Assembly (NCBI RefSeq): GCF_964355755.1 | Contig: NC_092677.1 | Span: 20,618,101-20,682,100 of the forward strand | Source of the DNA: Antedon mediterranea | Lineage: Eukaryota; Echinodermata; Crinoidea; Comatulida; Antedonidae | DNA length: 64,000 nucleotides | Reading direction: 5' to 3' | Shown: piece by piece, positions 50,423 to 63,981 of the stretch | Layout: every line of letters begins with the position of its first letter | Position numbering within the stretch: the stretch's first letter is position 1 | Position numbers and translations under genes: made by a program | Notes under the pieces: generated by a model | What the model was told of the DNA's origin: nothing | The model's database searches: none | Seen by the model: the letters and a program-made list of their open reading frames with translations, nothing else

Positions 50423-53204
50423 TGTTTTGAGACGTTTTAGACCATTTTGTGATTTTCGAAAAAACTTGTTAACATAAAAACACCAAAGTGCTCAGAATAC
50501 CTTCAAATCGCATTTGGAGACGTTTTAGACCATTTTGTGATTTTCGAAAAAACTTGTTAACATAAAAACACCAAAGTGCTCAGAAAAGCTTCAAATCGCA
50601 ATTGGAGACGTTTTAAACCATTTTGTTCATTTCGATGAAACTTGGTTACACAAAAACATCAAATTGCACAAAATGGCTTAATATGGTATGGGAAAACGTT
50701 TTAGACCATTTTGAACAATTCGAGAAAACTTTTTCACACAAAACTTCAAAGTGTACAGAATAGCTTCAAATCGCATTAGAAACCGTTTTAGACCATTTTG
50801 AGCATTTCGAAAAAACTTTTTCACACAAAACATCAAAGTTTACAAAATAGCTTCAAATCGCATTTGGAGACGTTTTAGACCATTTTGTGATTTTCGAAAA
50901 AACTTGTTAACATAAAAACACCAAAGTGCTCAGAATACCTTCAAATCGCATTTTGAGACGTTTTAGACCATTTTGTGATTTTCGAAAAAACTTGTTAACA
51001 TAAAAATACCAAAGTGCTCTGAATACCTTCAAATCGTTTTTTGAGACGTTTTAGACCATTTTGTGATTTTCGAAAAAACTTGTTAACATAAAAACACCAA
51101 AGTGCTCAGAATACCTTCAAATCGCATTTGGAGACGTTTTAGACCATTTTGTGATTTTCGAAAAAACTTGTTAACATAAAAACACCAAAGTGCTCAGAAA
51201 AGCTTCAAATCGCATTTGGAGACGTTTTAAACCATTTTGTTCATTTCGATGAAACTTGGTTACACAAAAACATCAAAGAGCACAAAAGTATTTAAAAACG
51301 TTTTAGACCATTTTGAGCATTCCGACAAAACTTTTTCACACAAAACATCAAAGTGTACAGAATAGCTTTAAATCGCATTTGGAGACGTTTTAGACCATTT
51401 TGTAGTTTTCGAAAAAACTTGTTAACATAAAAACACAAAAGAGCTTCAAATCGCATTTGGAGACGTTTTAGACCCTTTTGTGCATTTCGATGAAACTTGG
51501 TTACACAAAAACATCAAAGTGCTTAAAATCACATTAGAAACCGTTTTAGACCATTTTGAGCATTTCGTTAAAACTTTTCACACAAAAACATCAAAGTCCC
51601 CAAAATAGCTTAATATCGTATTCAAAAACGTTTTAGACCATTTTGAGCATTTCGAAAAAACTTTTTCACACAAAACATCAAAGTTTACAAAATAGCTTCA
51701 AATCGCATTTGGAGACGTTTTAGACCATTTTGTGATTTTCGAAAAAACTTGTTAACATAAAAACACCAAAGTGCTCAGAATACCTTCAAATCGCATTTTG
51801 AGACGTTTTAGGCCATTTTGTGATTTTGGAAAAAACTTGTTAACATAAAAACACCAAAGTGCTCAGAATACCTTCAAATCGTATTTTGAGACGTTTTAGA
51901 CAATTTTGTGATTTTCGAAAAAACTTGTTAACATAAAAACACCAAAGTGCTTAGAAAAGCTTCAAATCGCATTTGGAGACGTTTTAGACCATTTTGTGCA
52001 TTTCGATGAAACTTGGTTACACAAAAACATCAAAGTGTACAGAATAGCTTCAAATCGCATTAGAAACCGTTTTAGACCATTTTGAGCATTTCGAAAAAAC
52101 TTTTTCACACAAAACATCAAAGTGTACAAAATAGCTTCAAATCGCATTTGGAGACGTTTTAGACAATTTTGTGATTTTCGAAAAAACTTGTTTACATAAA
52201 AACACCAAAGTGCTAAGAATAGCTTCCAATCGCATTTGGAGACGTTTTAGACCCTTTTGTGCATTTCGATGAAACTTGGTTACACAAAAACATCAAAGTG
52301 CTTAAAATCACATTAGAAACCGTTTTAGACCATTTTGAGCATTTCGTTAAAATTTTTCACAGAAAAACATCAAAGAGCAAAAAATAGCTTAATATCGTAT
52401 TTAAAAACGTTTTAGACCATTTTGAGCATTTCGACAAAACTTTTTCACACAAAACATCAAAGTGTACAGAATAGCTTAATATCGCATTTGGAGACGTTTT
52501 AACCCATTTTGAGCATTTCGATAAAATTTTACACACAAAAACATCAAAGTGCACAAAATAGCTTAATATGGTATTTAAAAACGTTTTAGAACATTTTGAG
52601 CATTTCAACAAAACTTTTTCTCACAAAACATCAAAGTGTACAGAATAGCTTCAAATCGCATTTGGAGACGTTTTAGACCATTTTGTGCATTTCGATGAAA
52701 CTTGGTTACACAAAAACATCAAAGTGCTTAAAATCACATTTTGAGCATTTCGTTAAAACTTTTCACACAAAAACATCAAAGAGTAAAAAATAGCTTAATA
52801 TCGTATTTAAAAACGTTTTAGACCATTTGGAGCATTTCGACAAAATTTTTTCACACAAAACATCAAAGTGTACAGAATAGCTTTAAATCGCATTTGGAGA
52901 CGTTTTAGACCATTTTGTTAATTTCGATGAAACAAAAACACAAAAACATCAAATTGCACAAAATGGCTTAATATGATATGGGAAAACGTTTTAGACCATT
53001 TTGAACATTTCGTTAAAAGTTTTCACACAAAAACATCACAGTCCACAAAATAGCTTAATATCGTATTTAAAAACGTTTTAGACCATTTTGAGCATTTCGA
53101 AAAAACTTTTTCACACTAAACATCAAAGTTTACAAAATAGCTTCAAATCGCATTTGGAGACGTTTTAGACCATTTTGTGATTTTCGAAAAAACTTGTTAA
53201 CATA
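50423..53204. repeat. Composite segment linking a cgcaattgg unit, a 319-bp cassette and a macro-repeat-like stretch
   Basis: It contains cgcaattgg at 50,597, a cassette from 51,223, tccccaaaat near 51,597 as in the 33.5 and 41.0 kb copies, and the F2 monomer pair at 51,962. One 83-bp monomer is missing at 51,800-51,827 (distance 365 against 448 at 33,497-33,945), next to the private core ttaggccatt. Near 52,470 a hybrid tail gcttaatatcgcatttgg joins F3 and F4 ends. Near 52,590 the core reads gttttagaacattttg. Confidence 0.72.
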
Positions 53205-56000
53205 AAAACACCAAAGTGCTCAGAATACCTTCAAATCGCATTTTGAGACGTTTTAGACCATTTTGTGATTTTCGAAAAAACTTGTTAACATAAAAACACC
53301 AAAGTGCTCAGAATACCTTCAAATCGTGTTTTGAGACGTTTTAGACCATTTTGTGATTTTCGAAAAAACTTGTTAACATAAAAACACCAAAGTGCTCAGA
53401 ATACCTTCAAATCGCATTTTGAGACGTTTTAGACCATTTTGTGATTTTCGAAAAAACTTGTTAACATAAAAACACCAAAGTGCTCAGAATACCTTCAAAT
53501 CGTGTTTTGAGACGTTTTAGACCATTTTGTGATTTTCGAAAAAACTTGTTAACATAAAAACACCAAAGTGCTTAGAAAAGCTTCAAATCGCATTTGGATA
53601 CGTTTTAGACCATTTTGTTCATTTCGATGAAACTTGGTTACACAAAAACATCAAAGAGCACAAAAGATCTTAATATCGTATTTAAAAACGTTTTAGACCA
53701 TTTTGAGCATTTCGAAAAAACTTTTTCACACAAAACATCAAAGTGTACAAAATAGCTTCAAATCGCATTTTGAGACGTTTTAGACAATTTTGTGATTTTC
53801 GAAAAAACTTGTTTACATAAAAACACCAAAGTACTTAGAAAAGCTTCAAATCGCATTTGGAGACGTTTTAAACCATTTTGTTCATTTCGATGAAACTTGG
53901 TTACACAAAAACATCAAAGAGCACAAAAGTATTTAAAAACGTTTTAGACCATTTTGAGCATTCCGTCAAAACTTTTTCACACAAAACATCAAAGTGTACA
54001 GAATAGCTTTAAATCGCATTTGGAGACGTTTTAGACCATTTTGTAGTTTTCGAAAAAACTTGTTAACATAAAAACACAAAAGAGCTTCAAATCGCATTTG
54101 GAGACGTTTTAGACCCTTTTGTGCATTTCGATGAAACTTGGTTACACAAAAACATCAAAGTGCTTAAAATCACATTTTGAGCATTTCGTTAAAACTTTTC
54201 ACACAAAAACATCAAAGAGTAAAAAATAGCTTAATATCGTATTTAAAAACGTTTTAGACCATTTTGAGCATTTCGACAAAATTTTTTCACACAAAACATC
54301 AAAGTGTACAGAATAGCTTTAAATCGCATTTGGAGACGTTTTAGACCATTTTGTTAATTTCGATGAAACAAAAACACAAAAACATCAAATTGCACAAAAT
54401 GGCTTAATATGATATGGGAAAACGTTTTAGACCATTTTGAACATTTCGTTAAAAGTTTTCACACAAAAACATCAAAGTCCACAAAATAGCTTAATATCGT
54501 ATTTAAAAACGTTTTAGACCATTTTGAGCATTTCGAAAAAACTTTTTCACACAAAACATCAAAGTTTACAAAATAGCTTCAAATCGCATTTGGAGACGTT
54601 TTAGACCATTTTGTGATTTTCGAAAAAACTTGTTAACATAAAAACACCAAAGTGCTCAGAAAAGCTTCAAATCGCATTTGGAGACGTTTTAAACCATTTT
54701 GTTCATTTCGATGAAACTTGGTTACACAAAAACATCAAAGAGCACAAAAGTATTTAAAAACGTTTTAGACCATTTTGAGCATTCCGACAAAACTTTTTCA
54801 CACAAAACATCAAAGTGTACAGAATAGCTTTAAATCGCATTTGGAGACGTTTTAACCCATTTTGAGCATTTCGATAAAATTTTACAAACAAAAACATCAA
54901 AGTGCACAAAATAGCTTAATATGGTATTTAAAAACGTTTTAGACCATTTTGAGCATTTCAACAAAACTTTTTCTCACAAAACATCAAAGTGTACAGAATA
55001 GCTTCAAATCGCATTTGGAGACGTTTTAGACCATTTTGTGCATTTCGATGAAACTTGGTTACACAAAAACATCAAAGTGCTTAAAATCACATTTTGAGCA
55101 TTTCGTTAAAACTTTTCACACAAAAACATCAAAGTCCACAAAATAGCTTAATATCGTATTTAAAAACGTTTTAGACCATTTTGAGCATTTCGAAAAAACT
55201 TTTCCACACAAAACATCAAAGTTTACAAAATAGCTTCAAATCGCATTTGGAGACGTTTTAGACCATTTTGTGATTTTCGTAAAAACTTGTTAACATAAAA
55301 ACACCAAAGTGCTTAGAAAAGCTTCAAATCGCATTTGGAGACGTTTTAGACCATTTTGTGCATTTCGATGAAACTTGGTTACACAAAAACATCAAAGTGC
55401 TTAAAATCACATTTTGAACATTTCGTTAAAAGTTTTCACACAAAAACATCAAAGAGTAAAAAATAGCTTAATATCGTATTTAAAAACGTTTTAGACCATT
55501 TTGAGCATTTCGAAAAAACTTTTCCACACAAAACATCAAAGTTTACAAAATAGCTTCAAATCGCATTTGGAGACGTTTTAGACCATTTTGTGATTTTCGA
55601 AAAAACTTGTTAACATAAAAACACCAAAGTGCTCAGAATACCTTCAAATCGCATTTGGAGACGTTTTAGACCATTTTGTGATTTTCGAAAAAACTTGTTA
55701 ACATAAAAACACCAAAGTGCTCAGAAAAGCTTCAAATCGCATTTGGAGACGTTTTAAACCATTTTGTTCATTTCGATGAAACTTGGTTACACAAAAACAT
55801 CAAAGAGCACAAAAGTATTTAAAAACGTTTTAGACCATTTTGAGCATTCCGACAAAACTTTTTCACACAAAACATCAAAGTGTACAGAATAGCTTTAAAT
55901 CGCATTTGGAGACGTTTTAGACCCTTTTGTAGTTTTCGAAAAAACTTGTTAACATAAAAACACAAAAGAGCTTCAAATCGCATTTGGAGACGTTTTAGAC
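53205..56000. repeat. Block X, copy 3
   Basis: It aligns to copy 2 at offset 8848 (44,817 to 53,665; 46,000 to 54,848) and to copy 1 at 37,050. It keeps the 1365-bp segment beyond 55,969 that copy 2 lacks. Private changes include catttggatacg near 53,594, gtacttag near 53,832 and acccttttgtagttttcg near 55,921. Confidence 0.8.
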
Positions 56001-56845
56001 CCTTTTGTGCATTTCGATGAAACTTGGTTACACAAAAACATCAAAGTGCTTAAAATCACATTAGAAACCGTTTTAGACCATTTTGAGCATTTCGTTAAAA
56101 CTTTTCACACAAAAACATCAAAGTCCACAAAATAGCTTAATATCGTATTTAAAAACGTTTTAGACAATTTTGAGCATTTCGAAAAAACCTTTTCACACAA
56201 AACATCAAAGTTTACAAAATAGCTTCAAATCGCATTTGGAGACGTTTTAGACCATTTTGTGATTTTCGAAAAAACTTGTTAACATAAAAACACCAAAGTG
56301 CTCAGAATACCTTCAAATCGCATTTTGAGACGTTTTAGACCATTTTGTTCATTTCGACGAAACAAAAACACAAAAACATCAAATTGCACAAAATGGCTTA
56401 ATATGATATGGGAAAACGTTTTAGACCATTTTGAACATTTCGTTAAAAGTTTTCACACAAAAACATCAAAGTCCACAAAATAGCTTAATATCGTATTTAA
56501 AAACGTTTTAGACCATTTTGAGCATTTCGAAAAAACTTTTCCACACAAAACATCAAAGTTTACAAAATAGCTTCAAATCGCATTTGGAGACGTTTTAGAC
56601 GATTTTGTGATTTTCGAAAAAACTTGTTAACATAAAAACACAAAAGTGCTCAGAATACCTTCAAATCGCATTTGGAGACGTTTTAGACCATTTTGTAGTT
56701 TTCGAAAAAACTTGTTAACATAAAAACACCAAAGAGCTTCAAATCGCATTTGGAGACGTTTTAGACCCTTTTGTGCATTTCGATGAAACTTGGTTACACA
56801 AAAACATCAAAGTGCTTAAAATCACATTAGAAACCGTTTTAGACC
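56001..56845. repeat. Left part of the 1365-bp segment, copy in block X copy 3
   Basis: It follows 18,951-19,795 at offset 37,050, with the cassette divider at 56,057. Private bases include aaaaaaccttttcac near 56,185, tttcgacgaaac near 56,355 and gacgattttgtg near 56,599. Only satellite monomers are present. Confidence 0.75.
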
Positions 56846-58113
56846 ATTTTGAGCATTTCGTTAAAACTTTTCACACAAAAACATCAAAGTCCACAAAATA
56901 GCTTAATATCGTATTTAAAAACGTTTTAGACCATTTTGAGCATTTCGAAAAAACTTTTTCACACAAAACATCAAAGTTTACAAAATAGCTTCAAATCGCA
57001 TTTGAAGACGTTTTAGACCATTTTGTGATTTTCGAAAAAACTTGTTAACATAAAAACACCAAAGTGCTCAGAATACCTTCAAATCGCATTTTGAGACGTT
57101 TTAGACCATTTTGTGATTTTCGAAAAAACAACATAAAAACACCAAAGTGCTCAGAATACCTTCAAATCGCATTTGGAGACGTTTTAGACCATTTTGTGAT
57201 TTTCGAAAAAACTTGTTAACATAAAAACACCAAAGTGCTCAGAATACCTTCAAATCGTATTTTGAGACGTTTTAGACAATTTTGTGATTTTCGAAAAAAC
57301 TTGTTAACATAAAAACACCAAAGTGCTTAGAAAAGCTTCAAATCGCATTTGGAGACGTTTTAGACCATTTTGTGCATTTCGATGAAACTTGGTTACACAA
57401 AAACATCAAAGTGTACAGAATAGCTTCAAATCGCATTAGAAACCGTTTTAGACCATTTTGAGCATTTCGAAAAAACTTTTTCACACCAAACATCAAAGTG
57501 TACAAAATAGCTTCAAATCGCATTTGAAGACGTTTTAGACAATTTTGTGATTTTCGAAAAAACTTGTTTACATAAAAACACGAAAGTGCTAAGAATAGCT
57601 TCCAATCGCATTTGGAGACGTTTTAGACCCTTTTGTGCATTTCGATGAAACTTGGTTACACAAAAACATCAAAGTGCTTAAAATCACATTAGAAACCGTT
57701 TTAGACCATTTTGAGCATTTCGTTAAAATTTTTCACAGAAAAACATCAAAGAGCAAAAAATAGCTTAATATCGTATTTAAAAACGTTTTAGACCATTTTG
57801 AGCATTTCGACAAAACTTTTTCACACAAAATATCAAAGTGTACAGAATAGCTTCAAATCGCATTTTGAGACGTTTTAACCCATTTTGAGCATTTCGATAA
57901 AATTTTACACACAAAAACATCAAAGTGCACAAAATAGCTTAATATGGTATTTAAAAACGTTTTAGACCATTTTGAGCAATTCAACAAAACTTTTTCTCAC
58001 AAAACATCAAAGTGTACAGAATAGCTTCAAATCGCATTTGGAGACGTTTTAGACCATTTTGTGCATTTCGATGAAACTTGGTTACACAAAAACATCAAAG
58101 TGCTTAAAATCAC
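56846..58113. repeat. 1268-bp tandem duplication, left copy
   Basis: The left and right copies agree from about 56,846 to 58,226 at offset 1268, including the private catttgaagacg near 57,003 and 58,271. They part at 58,227 (t) versus 59,495 (c). I noticed no internal difference. The exchange window is 58,114-58,226. The 20 kb and 47 kb relatives have a single copy. Confidence 0.86.
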
Positions 58114-59494
58114 ATTTTGAGCATTTCGTTAAAACTTTTCACACAAAAACATCAAAGTCCACAAAATAGCTTAATATCGTATTTAAAAACGTTTTAGACC
58201 ATTTTGAGCATTTCGAAAAAACTTTTTCACACAAAACATCAAAGTTTACAAAATAGCTTCAAATCGCATTTGAAGACGTTTTAGACCATTTTGTGATTTT
58301 CGAAAAAACTTGTTAACATAAAAACACCAAAGTGCTCAGAATACCTTCAAATCGCATTTTGAGACGTTTTAGACCATTTTGTGATTTTCGAAAAAACAAC
58401 ATAAAAACACCAAAGTGCTCAGAATACCTTCAAATCGCATTTGGAGACGTTTTAGACCATTTTGTGATTTTCGAAAAAACTTGTTAACATAAAAACACCA
58501 AAGTGCTCAGAATACCTTCAAATCGTATTTTGAGACGTTTTAGACAATTTTGTGATTTTCGAAAAAACTTGTTAACATAAAAACACCAAAGTGCTTAGAA
58601 AAGCTTCAAATCGCATTTGGAGACGTTTTAGACCATTTTGTGCATTTCGATGAAACTTGGTTACACAAAAACATCAAAGTGTACAGAATAGCTTCAAATC
58701 GCATTAGAAACCGTTTTAGACCATTTTGAGCATTTCGAAAAAACTTTTTCACACCAAACATCAAAGTGTACAAAATAGCTTCAAATCGCATTTGAAGACG
58801 TTTTAGACAATTTTGTGATTTTCGAAAAAACTTGTTTACATAAAAACACGAAAGTGCTAAGAATAGCTTCCAATCGCATTTGGAGACGTTTTAGACCCTT
58901 TTGTGCATTTCGATGAAACTTGGTTACACAAAAACATCAAAGTGCTTAAAATCACATTAGAAACCGTTTTAGACCATTTTGAGCATTTCGTTAAAATTTT
59001 TCACAGAAAAACATCAAAGAGCAAAAAATAGCTTAATATCGTATTTAAAAACGTTTTAGACCATTTTGAGCATTTCGACAAAACTTTTTCACACAAAATA
59101 TCAAAGTGTACAGAATAGCTTCAAATCGCATTTTGAGACGTTTTAACCCATTTTGAGCATTTCGATAAAATTTTACACACAAAAACATCAAAGTGCACAA
59201 AATAGCTTAATATGGTATTTAAAAACGTTTTAGACCATTTTGAGCAATTCAACAAAACTTTTTCTCACAAAACATCAAAGTGTACAGAATAGCTTCAAAT
59301 CGCATTTGGAGACGTTTTAGACCATTTTGTGCATTTCGATGAAACTTGGTTACACAAAAACATCAAAGTGCTTAAAATCACATTTTGAGCATTTCGTTAA
59401 AACTTTTCACACAAAAACATCAAAGTCCACAAAATAGCTTAATATCGTATTTAAAAACGTTTTAGACCATTTTGAGCATTTCGAAAAAACTTTT
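58114..59494. repeat. 1268-bp tandem duplication, right copy
   Basis: It repeats the left copy apparently base for base, then rejoins the block Y order. The F2 region at 59,649 corresponds to 48,168 (offset 11,481) and to 21,331 (offset 38,318 = 37,050 + 1268). Confidence 0.86.
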
Positions 59495-61256
59495 CCACAC
59501 CAAACATCAAAGTTTACAAAATAGCTTCAAATCGCATTTGGAGACGTTTTAGACCATTTTGTGATTTTCGAAAAAACTTGTTAACATAAAAACACCAAAG
59601 TGCTCAGAATACCTTCAAATCGCATTTGGAGACGTTTTAGACCCTTTTGTGCATTTCGATGAAACTTGGTTACACAAAAACATCAAAGTGCTTAAAATCA
59701 CATTAGAAACCGTTTTAGACCATTTTGAGCATTTCGTTAAAATTTGTCACAGAAAAACATCAAAGAGCAAAAAATATCTTAATATCGTATTTAAAAACGT
59801 TTTAGACCATTTTGAGCATTTCGACAAAACTTTTTCACACAAAACATCAAAGTGTACAAAATAGCTTCAAATCGCATTTGGAGACGTTTTAACCCATTTT
59901 GAGCATTTCGATAAAATTTTACACACAAAAACATCAAAGTGCACAAAATAGCTTAATATGGTATTTAAAAACGTTTTAGACCATTTTGAGCATTTCAACA
60001 AAACTTTTTCTCACAAAACATCAAAGTGTACAGAATAGCTTCAAATCGCATTTGGAGACGTTTTAGACTTTTTTGTGCATTTCGATGAAACTTGGTTACA
60101 CAAAAACATCAAAGTGCTTAAAATCACATTTTGAGCATTTCGTTAAAACTTTTCACACAAAAACATCAAAGTCCACAAAATAGCTTAATATCGTATTTAA
60201 AAACGTTTTAGACCATTTTGAGCATTTCGAAAAAACTTTTCCACACAAAACATCAAAGTTTACAAAATAGCTTCAAATCGCATTTGGAGACGTTTTAGAC
60301 CATTTTGTGATTTTCGAAAAAACTTGATAACATAAAAACACCAAAGTGCTCAGAATACCTTCAAATCGTGTTTTGAGACGTTTTAGACCATTTTGTAATT
60401 TTCGAAAAAACTTGTTAACATAAAAACACCAAAGTGCTCAGAATACCTTCACATCGCATTTTGAGACGTTTTAGACCATTTTGTGATTTTCGAAAAAACT
60501 TGTTAACATAAAAACACCAAAGTGCTTAGAAAAGCTTGAAATCGCATTTGGAGACGTTTTAGACCATTTTGTGCATTTCGATGAAACTTGGTTACACAAA
60601 AACATCAAAGTGCTTAAAATCACATTTTGAGCATTTCGTTAAAACTTTTCACACAAAAACATCAAAGAGTAAAAAATAGCTTAATATCGTATTTAAAAAC
60701 GTTTTAGACCATTTTGAGCATTTCGACAAAATTTTTTCACACAAAACATCAAAGTGTACAGAATAGCTTTAAATCGCATTTGGAGACGTTTTAGACCATT
60801 TTGTTCATTTCGATGAAACAAAAACACAAAAACATCAAATTGCACAAAATGGCTTAATATGATATGGGAAAACGTTTTAGACCATTTTGAACATTTCGTT
60901 AAAAGTTTTCACACAAAAACATCAAAGTCCACAAAATAGCTTAATATCGTATTTAAAAACGTTTTAGACCATTTTGAGCATTTCGAAAAAACTTTTTCAC
61001 ACAAAACATCAAAGTTTACAAAATAGCTTCAAATCGCATTTGGAGACGTTATAGACCATTTTGTGATTTTCGAAAAAACTTGTTAACATAAAAACACCAA
61101 AGTGCTCAGAATACCTTCAAATCGCATTTTGAGACGTTTTAGACCATTTTGTGATTTTCGAAAAAACTTGTTAACATAAAAATACCAAAGTGCTCAGAAT
61201 CGTGTTTTGAGACGTTTTAGACCATTTTGTGATTTTCGAAAAAACTTGTTAACATA
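59495..61256. repeat. Block Y right part, copy near 60 kb
   Basis: It aligns to 48.0-49.77 kb at offset 11,481: acttgataac 48,842 to 60,323, gttatagacc 49,567 to 61,048, and gaatcg 49,716 to 61,197. It keeps the 232-bp stretch near 60,560-60,790 that is missing from the 31.9, 39.4 and 43.9 kb relatives. Private base: aaaataccaaag near 61,182. Confidence 0.78.
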
Positions 61257-63981
61257 AAAACACCAAAGTGCTCAGAATACCTTCAAATCGCATTTTGAGA
61301 CGTTTTAGACCATTTTGTGATTTTCGAAAAAACTTGTTAACATAAAAACACCAAAGTGCTCAGAATACCTTCAAATCGTGTTTTGAGACGTTTTAGACCA
61401 TTTTGTGATTTTCGAAAAAACTTGTTAACATAAAAACACCAAAGTGCTCAGAATACCTTCAAATCGCATTTTGAGACGTTTTAGACCATTTTGTGATTTT
61501 CGAAAAAACTTGTTAACATAAAAACACCAAAGTGCTCAGAATACCTTCAAATCGTGTTTTGAGACGTTTTAGACCATTTTGTGATTTTCGAAAAAACTTG
61601 TTAACATAAAAACACCAAAGTGCTTAGAAAAGCTTCAAATCGCATTTGGAGACGTTTTAGACCATTTTGTTCATTTCGATGAAACTTGGTTACACAAAAA
61701 CATCAAAGAGCACAAAAGATCTTAATATCGTATTTAAAAACGTTTTAGACCATTTTGAGCATTTCGAAAAAACTTTTTCACACAAAACATCAAAGTGTAC
61801 AAAATAGCTTCAAATCGCATTTTGAGACGTTTTAGACAATTTTGTGATTTTCGAAAAAACTTGTTTACATAAAAACACCAAAGTGCTTAGAAAAGCTTCA
61901 AATCGCATTTGGAGACGTTTTAAACCATTTTGTTCATTTCGATGAAACTTGGTTACACAAAAACATCAAAGAGCACAAAAGTATTTAAAAACGTTTTAGA
62001 CCATTTTGAGCATTCCGTCAAAACTTTTTCACACAAAACATCAAAGTGTACAGAATAGCTTTAAATCGCATTTGGAGACGTTTTAGACCATTTTGTAGTT
62101 TTCGAAAAAACTTGTTAACATAAAAACACAAAAGAGCTTCAAATCGCATTTGGAGACGTTTTAGACCCTTTTGTGCATTTCGATGAAACTTGGTTACACA
62201 AAAACATCGAAGTGCTTAAAATCACATTAGAAACCGTTTTAGACCATTTTGAGCATTTCGTTAAAACTTTTCACACAAAAACATCAAAGTCCACAAAATA
62301 GCTTAATATGGTATTTAAAAACGTTTTAGAACATTTTGAGCATTTCAACAAAACTTTTTCTCACAAAACATCAAAGTGTACAGAATATCTTCAAATCGAA
62401 TTTGGAGACGTTTTAGACCATTTTGTGCATTTCGATGAAACTTGGTTACACAAAAACATCAAAGTGCTTAAAATCACATTTTGAGCATTTCGTTAAAACT
62501 TTTCACACAAAAACATCAAAGAGTAAAAAATAGCTTAATATCGTATTTAAAAACGTTTTAGACCATTTTGAGCATTTCGACAAAATTTTTTCACACAAAA
62601 CATCAAAGTGTACAGAATAGCTTTAAATCGCATTTGGAGACGTTTTAGACCATTTTGTTAATTTCGATGAAACAAAAACACAAAAACATCAAATTGCACA
62701 AAATGGCTTAATATGATATGGGAAAACGTTTTAGACCATTTTGAACATTTCGTTAAAAGTTTTCACACAAAAACATCAAAGTCCACAAAATAGCTTAACA
62801 TCGTATTTAAAAACGTTTTAGACCATTTTGAGCATTTCGAAAAAACTTTTTCACACAAAACATCAAAGTTTACAAAATAGCTTCAAATCGCATTTGGAGA
62901 CGTTTTAGACCATTTTGTGATTTTCGAAAAAACTTGTTAACATAAAAACACCAAAGTGCTCAGAAAAGCTTCAAATCGCATTTGGAGACGTTTTAAACCA
63001 TTTTGTTCATTTCGATGAAACTTGGTTACACAAAAACATCAAAGAGCACAAAAGTATTTAAAAACGTTTTAGACCATTTTGAGCATTCCGACAAAACTTT
63101 TTCACACAAAACATCAAAGTGTACAGAATAGCTTTAAATCGCATTTGGAGACGTTTTAACCCATTTTGAGCATTTCGATAAAATTTTACAAACAAAAACA
63201 TCAAAGTGCACAAAATAGCTTAATATGGTATTTAAAAACGTTTTAGACCATTTTGAGCATTTCAACAAAACTTTTTCTCACAAAACATCAAAGTGTACAG
63301 AATAGCTTCAAATCGCATTTGGAGACGTTTTAGACCATTTTGTGCATTTCGATGAAACTTGGTTACACAAAAACATCAAAGTGCTTAAAATCACATTTTG
63401 AGCATTTCGTTAAAACTTTTCACACAAAAACATCAAAGTCCACAAAATAGCTTAATATCGTATTTAAAAACGTTTTAGACCATTTTGAGCATTTCGAAAA
63501 AACTTTTCCACACAAAACATCAAAGTTTACAAAATAGCTTCAAATCGCATTTGGAGACGTTTTAGACCATTTTGTGATTTTCGTAAAAACTTGTTAACAT
63601 AAAAACACCAAAGTGCTTAGAAAAGCTTCAAATCGCATTTGGAGACGTTTTAGACCATTTTGTGCATTTCGATGAAACTTGGTTACACAAAAACATCAAA
63701 GTGCTTAAAATCACATTTTGAACATTTCGTTAAAAGTTTTCACACAAAAACATCAAAGAGTAAAAAATAGCTTAATATCGTATTTAAAAACGTTTTAGAC
63801 CATTTTGAGCATTTCGAAAAAACTTTTCCACACAAAACATCAAAGTTTACAAAATAGCTTCAAATCGCATTTGGAGACGTTTTAGACCATTTTGTGATTT
63901 TCGAAAAAACTTGTTAACATAAAAACACCAAAGTGCTCAGAATACCTTCAAATCGCATTTGGAGACGTTTTAGACCATTTT
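61257..63981. repeat. Block X, copy 4, with a 252-bp insertion
   Basis: It aligns to copy 2 at offset 16,900 (44,817 to 61,717) and then at 17,152 (46,000 to 63,152), so it has 252 extra bases around 62,223-62,474. The extra part is an F2/F3 pair and a caacaaaact monomer with core gttttagaacattttg, otherwise seen near 52,590. Private bases: acatcgaag near 62,205, gaatatcttc near 62,385, cgaatttgg near 62,398 and cttaacatcg near 62,796. Confidence 0.78.

Noticed and set aside
516-59864. Short open frames of 61-84 codons on both strands as genes
   Set aside because: All lie wholly inside satellite monomers, repeat with the DNA offsets, and have no recognisable domain. They are read-through of repeat sequence.
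16615-61722. Repeated agatct-containing segment as a regulatory element
   Set aside because: cacaaaagatcttaatatcg recurs because it lies at a monomer junction inherited with the blocks. Nothing beside it suggests regulation, so it was used only as a marker.
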